Shown here one piece after another: positions 1 to 6,685 of a stretch of DNA of 12,141 bases. A program made the translations under genes and the position numbers. The stretch covers positions 1-12,141 of the forward strand of contig JALSHN010000326.1 in assembly GCA_026982215.1 (NCBI GenBank), in the 5' to 3' direction. How positions within the stretch are numbered: the stretch's first letter is position 1; each line of letters begins with the position of its first letter. This stretch comes from Gammaproteobacteria bacterium (GTDB taxonomy: Bacteria > Pseudomonadota > Gammaproteobacteria > S012-40). Under the pieces are notes generated by a model that saw nothing but the letters and a program-made list of their open reading frames with translations, had not been told where the DNA came from and did no database searches.

Positions 1-255
1 CAGTTCTTGCGGTACCAGCCCAAGGCTGGCGCGGGCGGCCCGGTAGTCGCGCACCACGTCGTGGCCACAGATGGCCACCCGGCCGGCATCGGCGCGCACC
101 AGGCCGGCCAGGATGCCGATGAGTGTGGACTTGCCTGCTCCATTGGGTCCCAGCAGACCGAAGAAGCTGTTTTCGGGGATGGTGAAACCGATGCCGTCCA
201 AGGCCTGGAGCGAACCGAAGCGCTTGCGCACTCCGTCGATGACCACCGCATCCAT
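1..255 (-). CDS. ABC-2-type transporter ATP-binding protein (YadG-like), N-terminal 85 residues, cut by left edge
   Basis: The gene runs off the left edge and only its first 85 residues are visible. The ATG at 255-253 follows the mlaB stop by 4 bases, so it continues the Mla operon. The Walker A motif GPNGAGKST is at residues 36-44, and the fragment ends at LGLVPQEL, whose Gln83 is the Q-loop glutamine. The short beta-rich N-terminus (RKRFGSLQALDGIGF) is typical of ABC-2 exporter ATPases such as YadG, NodI and CcmA-like proteins rather than importers. From family knowledge, a permease gene (YadH-like) would be expected next, beyond the window; in many gammaproteobacteria yadGH-type genes follow mlaB. 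The substrate is unknown. The upstream sequence has only a weak GGA ribosome-binding match, so translational coupling to mlaB is likely. Confidence 0.88.
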   Translation of the reverse strand, partial: MDAVVIDGVRKRFGSLQALDGIGFTIPENSFFGLLGPNGAGKSTLIGILAGLVRADAGRVAICGHDVVRDYRAARASLGLVPQEL

Positions 256-259
256 GGCG

Positions 260-553
260 TCAGTCCAGCGAGAGGATGGCATCCACGCCGGTGACGCGGG
301 CCAGGCTCTTGAGTTGTTCCGGGGTGTGGCGGAAGTGGATCGCTCGCCCCTGACGACGCGCCGCCCGCGCCCATTCCAGCAACAGGGCCAACCCGGCGGA
401 GTCGACCCGACGGACCGCGCCGAGCTCCACTTCGATCCGGGGGGGCGCGCTCTCGCCCCAAGGGATATCCACCAGGCCAGGCACGCTGTCGAAGTCGAGA
501 CTGCCGCTCACCCGCACCCGACCGTCACACCATTGCACCTGGGCGCGGCTCAT
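260..553 (-). CDS. mlaB: MlaB, STAS-domain subunit of the Mla phospholipid ABC transporter
   Basis: This 97-residue protein is a single STAS domain. In E. coli the cytoplasmic MlaB binds the ATPase MlaF and is needed for assembly and activity of the inner-membrane MlaFEDB complex. The conserved DSAG loop is at residues 51-54, followed by a helix (LALLLEWARAA). Ser52 falls where E. coli MlaB has the functionally important Thr52. Length matches the family. The ATG at 553-551 overlaps the mlaC stop as ATGA, so the two are translationally coupled. The opening strand (VQWCDGRVRVSGSLDF) is the usual STAS start. Sequence similarity alone among STAS proteins is weak; the identification is firm because of its position after mlaC in an operon with mlaFED. 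Confidence 0.92.
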   Translation of the reverse strand: MSRAQVQWCDGRVRVSGSLDFDSVPGLVDIPWGESAPPRIEVELGAVRRVDSAGLALLLEWARAARRQGRAIHFRHTPEQLKSLARVTGVDAILSLD

Positions 554-1164
554 ACACCGCCCTGACGGTTTTTTTCCGCCAGGGTCTCGATGAGTTCGTC
601 GAGACCGCGGCGGTTGATCTCGCGGGCGAAGCTGGCGCGGTAGTTACTCACCAGACTCACGCCGTCGATGAGGATGTCATAGATCAGCCAGCGGCCATCC
701 TTGCTCCGGTGGAGCTTGTAGTCGATGGGGATGGGGAAACCACCGGGCTGCTCGACCTGTGAACGCACGGTGACCTTGCCGGAGGCCGGATCGCCGCGGA
801 AGGGGAGGAAAGTGAGGGTCTGATCGGTGTACTCCAACAGCGAGGTGGCGTAGGTACGGATGAGCAGTTTTTTGAACTCCGCCACGAAACGCCGCCGCTG
901 CTCGGGACTGGCCCGGCGCCAGTGTTTGCCCAGCACCCAGCGGGACATGCGCTCGAAATCCACGTGCGGCAGGATGTAGCGATCGACGATGGCATTGACC
1001 CGCTCTGGATGGGCCTGGAGCGCCGCCTTGTCGCGCCGCAACTCGCTCAACACCTGTTCGGCCACCGATTGCACCAGCGCCTGGGGATCGTCGCCACGCG
1101 CCTGGACATTGGCCGCAGCCGGCCAGGCGACGAGAAAAAACATCAAACTCATCAAGCTCTTCAT
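550..1164 (-). CDS. mlaC: MlaC, periplasmic phospholipid-binding carrier
   Basis: MlaC carries phospholipid across the periplasm between the outer-membrane component and MlaD in the inner membrane. The 204-residue protein begins with a signal peptide (hydrophobic residues 4-18, likely cleavage after PAAA near residue 18). The mature part has the MlaC/Ttg2D pattern: a helical first half with FVAEFKKLLIRTYATSLLEY at 93-112, then a beta-rich half with KVTVRSQV at 130-137, IPIDYKLH at 145-152 and GRWLIYDILIDGVSLVSNYR at 157-176, which is the family's most conserved stretch. Length agrees with E. coli MlaC (about 211). The ATG at 1164-1162 overlaps the stop of the TolC-like gene (ATGA), so carrier and outer-membrane channel are made in a coupled way. 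This is suggestive of a shared pathway. Confidence 0.95.
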   Translation of the reverse strand: MKSLMSLMFFLVAWPAAANVQARGDDPQALVQSVAEQVLSELRRDKAALQAHPERVNAIVDRYILPHVDFERMSRWVLGKHWRRASPEQRRRFVAEFKKLLIRTYATSLLEYTDQTLTFLPFRGDPASGKVTVRSQVEQPGGFPIPIDYKLHRSKDGRWLIYDILIDGVSLVSNYRASFAREINRRGLDELIETLAEKNRQGGV

Positions 1165-2531
1165 GGGTAGGCTCCAATGACCTGGTCCAGACGCAGCCGG
1201 TGCACATTATAGCGGTACACCGCCTGAAGATACTGGCTGTAGGCGAGCAGGTAGGCCTGGAAGGCAGTGGCCAGCTTGTCCGCCGATTCCACCCCTGCTT
1301 CGAAGTCGCTGTAGGCGGCCACCAGCCAGCGGCGGGCGGCACGGGCGCCCTGTTCCAGCTGCGAGAGTTCCTGATGGGCGGCGTGGGCCTGGTGGTATTG
1401 TTCCGCCACCTGGAAGGGGATGCCACGGCGGGCGAATTCCCCTTGGGCGATCAGGGAGTCCAGCTCCGAGCGGGCCTGTTCCACCTTGGCCTGCTGGATC
1501 TCCGGACGCCACTGCCATTGGATCCCCACCACCGGAGTCAGGCCGTAGTCGTTGAAGGGATCATAGACATAGGGGTTGTTGAGCCGTTCTCGAGCGGGGG
1601 AGAAGCTGAAGGCCCCCACCACCCCCAGGTAGAGGTTGGGGCGGTGATCCAGCTTTTTGGCCCGCATCAAGGCCCGACGCGCCCGTTGTCCCTGCTCCAG
1701 TTGGGTCATTTCCGGGCGTTGCTCCAAGGCCTCGTGGGTGAGGCGGTCCAACGGCTCCTCCGGCGGTGGCCCCAAGGGACGCAAACGGGTCTCGGCCAGC
1801 ACCAATGGACGCTCTTCGGGCAGTTGCACCAACAGCCGCAGGGCCTTCTCCGCCACTTGGCGCATCCCCTGCGCTTGGGCACGATAGGCCGCCACCACCG
1901 CCTTGCCGGTCTGGATGGCGTAGAGATCGGCCGGGCTGGCCTCGCCCTCACCCTCCTCCAGCCAACCCTCGATGAGCCGCTCGGCGCGCTGGATACGCCC
2001 CTCGGCGTCTTCGAGGAAGGCCGCGGCGGTGACGGCGGCGAGGTAACCGTAATAGGCCTGCCCCACCTGGAGACGGATCTCACCACGGGTGAGGCGCACT
2101 GCGGCATCGCGCACGCGGATATTGGCCAGGGCGGCATCACGGTACTGCTCCAGTTTGCCGAAGGTATAGAGGGGCTTCACCAAGGTGAACTGGGTGAACA
2201 ACCACGGAGAAAGCCCCTCTTCGAGGCTGTAACGATCCCGCCGCAGACGACAGGGGGACTGGCCGCTGCCGCCACAGGGCTCGGCCTCGAAAGGGCTGCC
2301 GCTCACCGCCGGTGACAGGCCCACGAAGGCATCGAGATCCATCCGCGGCCCCAGCTGCCCCTCCACTTCCTGGAGCAGGGCACGGGCATGGGCCACTTCC
2401 TGGCGGCGGACCTCCAGTCGTGGATCCACCGCCACCGCCCGTTCCATCGCTGCCTCCAGGGTGAGCCCGCTCCCCCAGGCGGGGAGGGAGATCAGCAGCA
2501 GGGCCACCAGCGGGAGCACCATCAGCCTCAC
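1161..2531 (-). CDS. TolC-family outer-membrane channel protein embedded in the Mla operon
   Basis: This 456-residue protein has a signal peptide (LPLVALLLISLPAWG, cleavage near residue 21) and the two-repeat, coiled-coil-rich architecture of TolC/OEP proteins. Repeat one starts with LTLEAAMERAVAVDPRLEV (23-41). Repeat two contains a transmembrane-strand-like stretch, YGLTPVVGIQWQWRP, and ends with a long helix (AYLLAYSQYLQAVYRYNVHR) before RLDQVIGAYP. TolC proteins form trimeric outer-membrane barrels with a periplasmic tunnel. The likely first surface loop contains Cys86 and Cys94 and could be closed by a disulfide. The start is GTG at 2531-2529, overlapping the mlaD stop as GTGA; an in-frame ATG lies three codons on. 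In E. coli the outer-membrane partner of Mla is the lipoprotein MlaA, and there is no channel gene in that operon. Here the channel probably serves the MlaD-MlaC lipid route, which is inference. No HlyD-type adaptor gene is adjacent. Confidence 0.88.
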   Translation of the reverse strand: MRLMVLPLVALLLISLPAWGSGLTLEAAMERAVAVDPRLEVRRQEVAHARALLQEVEGQLGPRMDLDAFVGLSPAVSGSPFEAEPCGGSGQSPCRLRRDRYSLEEGLSPWLFTQFTLVKPLYTFGKLEQYRDAALANIRVRDAAVRLTRGEIRLQVGQAYYGYLAAVTAAAFLEDAEGRIQRAERLIEGWLEEGEGEASPADLYAIQTGKAVVAAYRAQAQGMRQVAEKALRLLVQLPEERPLVLAETRLRPLGPPPEEPLDRLTHEALEQRPEMTQLEQGQRARRALMRAKKLDHRPNLYLGVVGAFSFSPARERLNNPYVYDPFNDYGLTPVVGIQWQWRPEIQQAKVEQARSELDSLIAQGEFARRGIPFQVAEQYHQAHAAHQELSQLEQGARAARRWLVAAYSDFEAGVESADKLATAFQAYLLAYSQYLQAVYRYNVHRLRLDQVIGAYP

Positions 2532-2989
2532 TCACCCGCTGCCTTCTGGAACAGGAACTGCCCCAACACCCGTTCCAGCACGATGGCCGACTGGGTCAAT
2601 GCGATCTCGTCACCATCGCCGAGATAATCCTCTTCGCCTCCGGGCTCCAGGGCGATGTACTGCTCACCCAGCAGACCCGCGGTGTAGATCTGCGCCGAGG
2701 TGTCGCTGGGGAGGCGATAACCGGGATCGATGCTCAGCTTCACCACCGCCTCGAAGGTTTCCGGATCGACCCGGATGTCACTCACCTGCCCCACCCGCAC
2801 CCCGGCGATGGTGACCGGTGAGCGGACCCGCAGTCCACCCACGTGATCGAACCGGGCCAGCAGATGGTAACCGTCGGTGACACCCACCTGGGCGAGGTTG
2901 CTCACCTTGAGGGCGAGAAACACCAAGGCGGCGATCCCCAACGCCACGAACAGGCCGACGGAGAGTTCCAGCAGATAGGTTCGTTTCAT
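2528..2989 (-). CDS. mlaD: MlaD, inner-membrane-anchored MCE-domain protein
   Basis: MlaD forms a periplasmic hexameric ring with a central pore on top of the MlaE permease and passes lipids between MlaE and MlaC. The 153-residue protein has one N-terminal membrane helix (VGLFVALGIAALVFLALKV, about 11-29) and one MCE domain from about 39 to 117, with the core PVTIAGVRVGQVSDIRVD (58-75) and the pore-loop-like IYTAGLLGEQYIALEPG (101-117). A C-terminal helical segment (SAIVLERVLGQFLF) follows. It is shorter than E. coli MlaD (183 residues), mainly in the C-terminal tail. ATG at 2989 was chosen because it starts just before the membrane helix and 2 bases after the mlaE stop; longer in-frame starts lie inside mlaE and add a low-complexity Arg/His/Gly leader. 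Confidence 0.95.
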   Translation of the reverse strand: MKRTYLLELSVGLFVALGIAALVFLALKVSNLAQVGVTDGYHLLARFDHVGGLRVRSPVTIAGVRVGQVSDIRVDPETFEAVVKLSIDPGYRLPSDTSAQIYTAGLLGEQYIALEPGGEEDYLGDGDEIALTQSAIVLERVLGQFLFQKAAGE

Positions 2990-2991
2990 GA

Positions 2992-3768
2992 TCAATCCCC
3001 GAACATGATGGCGGTGAGGACGAAATCCAAGGCCAGCACCGCGAAGGCCGTGTGCACCACCGTGCGGGTGGTGGCCCGACTGACCCCCTCGGTGGTGGGA
3101 ACGGCATCGTAGCCTTCGAAGACGGCGATCCAACTGGCCACGAAGCCGAATACCATGCTCTTGATGACGCCATTGACGATGTCTTCATAGAAATCCACCT
3201 TGGCCTGCATCTGCGACCAGTAGGCTCCCCCGTCCACCCCCAGCAGGCCCACGCCGGCCAAGTAGCCCCCCAACACACCAATGGCGCTGAAGAGGGCCGC
3301 CAGCAACGGGACGGAAATCACCCCGGCGAGAAAACGCGGCGCCACCACCCGTCGCAACGGATCCACCGCCATCATCTCCATGGCCGAGATCTGTTCGGTG
3401 ACCTTCATCAGGCCGATCTCGGCGGTGAGCGCCGAACCGGCCCGCCCGGCGAACAACAGGGCGGTGAGCACCGGCCCCAGTTCACGCACCAGCGACAGAG
3501 CCACCATCTGCCCCAGGGAGGCCTCGGCATTGAAATCCACCAAGGTGTTGTAGCCCTGCAGACCGAGCACCATCCCCACCGACAAGGCCGAGACGGCGAT
3601 GATCTGGGTGGTGAGCACCCCCACCGAATAGAGCTGGGCAGTGAACAGGCGCGGCTGCATCACCACCCCCGGCAGGCGCCAGATGACCTGCAACAGAAAC
3701 CGGAACCCCCGCCCCAATCGGCGCAAGCCGTTCAGCGACCAGGCCCCCAGGCGCACCAGGGCATTCAC
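2992..3768 (-). CDS. mlaE: MlaE, permease subunit of the Mla phospholipid ABC transporter
   Basis: MlaE is the membrane permease that pairs with the ATPase MlaF and sits under the MlaD ring. The 258-residue length matches E. coli MlaE (260). It shows an amphipathic N-terminal interface helix region (residues 8-36), then several membrane helices including TTQIIAVSALSVGMVLGLQG (53-72). The family signature is at about 105-137: FAGRAGSALTAEIGLMKV followed by TEQISAMEMMAVDP, including the coupling helix that contacts MlaF. The C-terminal helices around 203-220 and 243-256 complete the fold. The start is GTG at 3768-3766 and overlaps the mlaF stop as GTGA; no in-frame ATG fits. Coupled translation would keep permease and ATPase in balance. 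Confidence 0.96.
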   Translation of the reverse strand: MNALVRLGAWSLNGLRRLGRGFRFLLQVIWRLPGVVMQPRLFTAQLYSVGVLTTQIIAVSALSVGMVLGLQGYNTLVDFNAEASLGQMVALSLVRELGPVLTALLFAGRAGSALTAEIGLMKVTEQISAMEMMAVDPLRRVVAPRFLAGVISVPLLAALFSAIGVLGGYLAGVGLLGVDGGAYWSQMQAKVDFYEDIVNGVIKSMVFGFVASWIAVFEGYDAVPTTEGVSRATTRTVVHTAFAVLALDFVLTAIMFGD

Positions 3769-4577
3769 GATGCCCGCTCCGGGCCGAGCAGGTCCTCGGC
3801 ATAGTCAGGGGCCGGATAATGGAACGGGATAGGGCCGTCGGGTCGTCCCTGGAGAAACTGCTGTACCCATTGGGAGGACGAACGTGACAAGGCCTCGGGC
3901 GGCCCGTGATCCAGCACCCGCCCCTCGGAGATGACGTAGAGATAATCGGAGATGGCGGAGACTTCGGCCACGTCGTGGGAGACGATGATGCTGGTGAGAC
4001 CGAGGGCATCGTTGAGGCGGCGGATGAGCTGCATGATCACACCGACGGTGATGGGATCCTGGCCGGTGAAGGGCTCGTCGTACATGATCATCATCGGATC
4101 CAGGGCGATGGCACGGGCCAGGGCCACCCGCCGCGCCATGCCCCCGGAAAGTTCCGAGGTCATCAGATCACGCGCACCGCGCAGCCCGACGGCATGGAGC
4201 TTCATCAACACCAGATCGCGGATCATCGACTCCGGCAGACGGGTATGCTCCCGCAAAGGAAAGGCGACGTTCTCGAACACATTGAGGTCGTTGAACAAGG
4301 CACCGCTCTGGAACATCATCCCCATCCGTTTGCGCAGCTCGAACAGGGCCTCCCGCGCAAGGGCCGGCACCTCGTGCCCATCCACCACCACCCGTCCGGC
4401 ATCCGGGCGCAACTGACCGCCGATGAGGCGCAACAAGGTGGTCTTCCCGGTCCCCGAGGGACCCATGATGGTGGTGACACTGCCTCGGGGGATGCGAATA
4501 TCAATGCCCGTGAGGATACGCCGCGATCCATGGCTGAAGTGGACGTCCTCGAGGATCACCAGGTCGTCAACGTCCAT
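3765..4577 (-). CDS. mlaF: MlaF, ATPase subunit of the Mla phospholipid ABC transporter
   Basis: MlaF powers the MlaFEDB lipid transporter at the cytoplasmic face. Counting from ATG 4577 it has 270 residues, like E. coli MlaF. Motifs: Walker A GPSGTGKT at 39-46, Q-loop glutamine 90 (MMFQSG), ABC signature ELSGGMARR at 142-150, Walker B MMIMYDE at 162-168, and H-loop His201 (IVSHD). The tail FLQGRPDGPIPFHYPAPDY is the MlaF-specific C-terminal extension that in E. coli reaches across the dimer and contacts MlaB. I prefer ATG 4577 over the in-frame GTG at 4583 because AGGA at 4588-4585 is 7 bases from the ATG but only one base from the GTG. This is the first gene of the operon and is read divergently from the monooxygenase gene. 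Confidence 0.96.
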   Translation of the reverse strand: MDVDDLVILEDVHFSHGSRRILTGIDIRIPRGSVTTIMGPSGTGKTTLLRLIGGQLRPDAGRVVVDGHEVPALAREALFELRKRMGMMFQSGALFNDLNVFENVAFPLREHTRLPESMIRDLVLMKLHAVGLRGARDLMTSELSGGMARRVALARAIALDPMMIMYDEPFTGQDPITVGVIMQLIRRLNDALGLTSIIVSHDVAEVSAISDYLYVISEGRVLDHGPPEALSRSSSQWVQQFLQGRPDGPIPFHYPAPDYAEDLLGPERAS

Positions 4578-4655
4578 TAACACTTCCTAAAATGCCGTTG
4601 AAGCGGCAAGATAACACCATAGCCCTTCCCCCACCAAATCGCTTGGAGTCTTCCC
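4578..4655. promoter_or_regulatory. divergent intergenic region between mlaF and the monooxygenase gene
   Basis: This 78-base gap must hold the promoters of both divergent operons. On the minus strand a weak sigma-70-like candidate is TTGGTG (4637-4632), an 18-base spacer and TATCTT (4613-4608), giving a start about 23 bases before the mlaF ATG. An inverted repeat TGCCG-TTGAAG-CGGCA lies at 4593-4608 and could be an operator or a leader hairpin. On the plus strand no good -10/-35 pair was found; GGAG at 4645-4648, 7 bases before GTG 4656, is the ribosome-binding site of the monooxygenase. Promoter calls are by eye and weak. Confidence 0.4.
4585..4589 (-). promoter_or_regulatory. ribosome-binding site of mlaF (decides the start)
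   Basis: On the minus strand TAGGA is followed by 7 bases and then the ATG at 4577. The spacing suits ATG 4577 and excludes the GTG at 4583 as the main start. Confidence 0.7.
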
Positions 4656-5750
4656 GTGGAGACCCCGTTGCCCATTGATCTGTTCTACGAACTGTCCCTG
4701 CCGCCCTTCGATGACCGGGACGAGCAAACCCTGTTCCAGGAGACTCTGGAGGAATGGGTCCTGGCCGATGAACTGGGCTATCACGGCGCCTGGGTGGTGG
4801 AACACCATTTCATGCCGGGCTATGCCCACTCCAGCGCACCCGAGGTGTTTCTCGGCGCCGCTGCCGCCCGCACCCGCCGGCTGCGCCTGGGGCATGCCAT
4901 CGTTCCCTTGCCCTACCACCACCCTGTGCAGGTGGCGGAACGACTGGCCACCTTGGACCTGATCTCCGGCGGCCGGGTGGAATTCGGTTTCGGCCGCGGT
5001 TTCTCCCCCAAGGAATACCAGACCTTCGGCATCCCCATGGAGGAGAGCCGCAGCCGCACCGAGGAATCCCTGGAAATCCTGCGGGCCTTTTTCCAGCAAC
5101 CCCGAGTGAACCACCGGGGGCGGCACTTCCATTTGCACGACCTGGTCATCGTTCCCCGGCCGCTGCAGCAACCCCACCCCCCTCTGTGGATGGCGGCGGT
5201 GAGCCCGGAGAGTTTCGAGATCGCCGCCCGCCTGGGCGTCGGCGCGCTGGCGGGCCCTTTCAAACCCTGGTTCATGGTGCGCGAAGACATCCGTCGTTAT
5301 CAGGCCGCCTGGGCGGAACACCCACCCCCCCCCAGCGAAGGCAGCCAACGGGCGGTGGCCATGACCGTGGGCATTTATTGCCACCAAGACCGCCATCAGG
5401 CCCGGCGCCTGAGCAAACGCGCCATCGAATGGTTCTACGGCAACCTGCTCAACCAGACCGCTCCCATCCTGGAACGCCTCTATGCCGGCTATGAGTACTA
5501 CCGCAAGATGGCCCCGGCACACCGACTGTTCCGCCATGCCGTCCACCTGCGCGCCTTGGAGGCGCTGGGCATGGTGATCGTCGGCGACCCGGAGCATTGC
5601 CGCCGCCGCCTCCAGGCCTTGATCGACGACGGCGTGGACCGCCTGCTGCTGGCCGTGGGGGCCGGGGCCATGCCCAGTTCCCAGGTACGAGACGCCCTGC
5701 GGCTGCTGGCCCACGAAGTACTCCCGCGGCTGCGCCCCCGCTCACCGTGA
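4656..5750 (+). CDS. luciferase-like (LLM class) flavin-dependent monooxygenase
   Basis: The 364-residue protein belongs to the bacterial luciferase-like superfamily, TIM-barrel enzymes that use reduced FMN (or F420 in some branches) to oxygenate small organic substrates. Seen here: the N-terminal strand PIDLFYELS, then GAWVVEHHFMPGYAHSSAPE (44-63), which is the typical WxxEHH segment, followed by the strand RLRLGHAIVPLPYHHPVQVAE (75-95), the phosphate-binding region SGGRVEFGFGRG (104-115) and SRSRTEESLEILR (131-143). A C-terminal helical part ends in GMVIVGDPEHCRRRLQALIDDGVDRLLL, a pattern usual for the family. The start is GTG 4656 with GGAG at good spacing. It overlaps the downstream epimerase by GTGA, so both probably work in one pathway. 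The substrate cannot be inferred. A run of nine C residues at 5325-5333 encodes part of a proline string. Confidence 0.88.
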   Translation: METPLPIDLFYELSLPPFDDRDEQTLFQETLEEWVLADELGYHGAWVVEHHFMPGYAHSSAPEVFLGAAAARTRRLRLGHAIVPLPYHHPVQVAERLATLDLISGGRVEFGFGRGFSPKEYQTFGIPMEESRSRTEESLEILRAFFQQPRVNHRGRHFHLHDLVIVPRPLQQPHPPLWMAAVSPESFEIAARLGVGALAGPFKPWFMVREDIRRYQAAWAEHPPPPSEGSQRAVAMTVGIYCHQDRHQARRLSKRAIEWFYGNLLNQTAPILERLYAGYEYYRKMAPAHRLFRHAVHLRALEALGMVIVGDPEHCRRRLQALIDDGVDRLLLAVGAGAMPSSQVRDALRLLAHEVLPRLRPRSP

Positions 5751-6685
5751 AGGTCCTGGTCACCGGGGCCGCGGCTCACTTGGCCCGTCCCCTGCTCCCT
5801 CACCTGCTGGCCCTGCCCGGCATCGAGCAGGTCACCGGCATCGACCTGCACCCCTCGGGCTTCAGTCATCCTCGCTACCGGGAACGGCGCCTGGACATCC
5901 TCGACCCCGCCACCCAAGCCCTCGCCGCCGAACACGACGCCCTCATTCACCTCGCCTTCGTAGTGATGCGCTCACGACTGGGAAGGCGCGCCCGCGACCG
6001 CGCATGGATGCGGCACATCAACGTCCACGGCAGCCTGAGCCTGTTCCAGGCGGCGGCGACCGCCGCCGTCCCCCGGGTGATCCACCTCTCCTCGGCCTCG
6101 GTGTACGGCGCCTGGCCGGACCACCCCCCCCGCCTCGCGGAAAACACCCCCCTGCGCGGAATCCCCGGTTTCGCCTACGCCGAAGACAAGATTGCCGTGG
6201 AGCGCGGAGTGGCCGAACTGGCCGCCCGCCACCCCGCCACCCGCTTCGTCGTCCTCCGACCGCACGTCATCCTCGGCCGTCATGCCCAGCCCTATCTCAA
6301 ACGCCTGCTCACCGCCCCGGTGAGCGCCCGACTCCCCGAACCACCCCCGAAGATCCAATGCGTCTGGGAAGACGACGTGGCCCAGGCCGTCTGTCTGGCG
6401 TTGCAACGCGCGGTCAGCGGCCCTTTCAACCTGGCCGCCGACCCTCCCGTCACCCTGATGGAACTACGTCGCCACCTGGGACGGCGTGGCCTCGCGCTTC
6501 CCCTCCCCTGGCTCAGCGTGCTCCACCGCCTGGCCTGGCACCTCACTCCGCGCGTGGAAGATCCCGGCTGGCTCCGTGGCGCGGCCCATTCCCTGGTACT
6601 GGACTGCCGCCGTGCCGCCGAGGAGTTGGGCTGGCGTCCCCGACTCGACCCGTTCGCCTGCGCCCGCGAGGCACTTCAAGGCTGA
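5747..6685 (+). CDS. NAD-dependent epimerase/dehydratase family protein (extended SDR)
   Basis: This 312-residue protein has a Rossmann-fold N-terminus (KVLVTGAAAHLARPLLPHLL), an acidic residue ending beta2 (GIDLHP), the strand DALIHLAF (64-71), the catalytic serine region HLSSASVYG (113-121) and the YxxxK pair in YAEDK (144-148). Together these define an atypical/extended short-chain dehydrogenase of the epimerase/dehydratase group. The C-terminal half (VWEDDVAQAVCLAL, GPFNLAADPPVTLMEL) is the usual substrate-binding part. The glycine motif is degenerate: TGxxGxxG has become TGAAAHLA, with both later glycines replaced by alanine, so cofactor binding may be altered. GTG 5747 was chosen because it overlaps the monooxygenase stop as GTGA and begins exactly at the Rossmann strand. 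The 3' end overlaps the convergent thioredoxin-like gene by 10 bases. Substrate unknown; sugar-nucleotide, sterol-like or quinone substrates are possible. Confidence 0.87.
   Translation: MKVLVTGAAAHLARPLLPHLLALPGIEQVTGIDLHPSGFSHPRYRERRLDILDPATQALAAEHDALIHLAFVVMRSRLGRRARDRAWMRHINVHGSLSLFQAAATAAVPRVIHLSSASVYGAWPDHPPRLAENTPLRGIPGFAYAEDKIAVERGVAELAARHPATRFVVLRPHVILGRHAQPYLKRLLTAPVSARLPEPPPKIQCVWEDDVAQAVCLALQRAVSGPFNLAADPPVTLMELRRHLGRRGLALPLPWLSVLHRLAWHLTPRVEDPGWLRGAAHSLVLDCRRAAEELGWRPRLDPFACAREALQG

Noticed and set aside
1200..2315. 371-codon plus-strand open frame
   Set aside because: Antisense to the TolC-family gene; composition is His/Gly/Leu-rich with no recognisable motif.
4578..4583. GTG start of mlaF at 4583
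   Set aside because: AGGA would be one base from the GTG but is 7 bases from the ATG at 4577.
5325..5333. Nine-C run as a phase-variation switch
   Set aside because: It is mid-gene in a cytosolic enzyme with no surface or restriction role; homopolymers are expected in this composition.
4587..5714. 375-codon minus-strand open frame
   Set aside because: Antisense to the monooxygenase, which has clear luciferase-family motifs.
5597..5746. Upstream extension of the epimerase frame
   Set aside because: It would overlap the monooxygenase by about 150 bases with an Arg/Gly/Pro-rich leader; the GTGA start at 5747 begins at the Rossmann strand.
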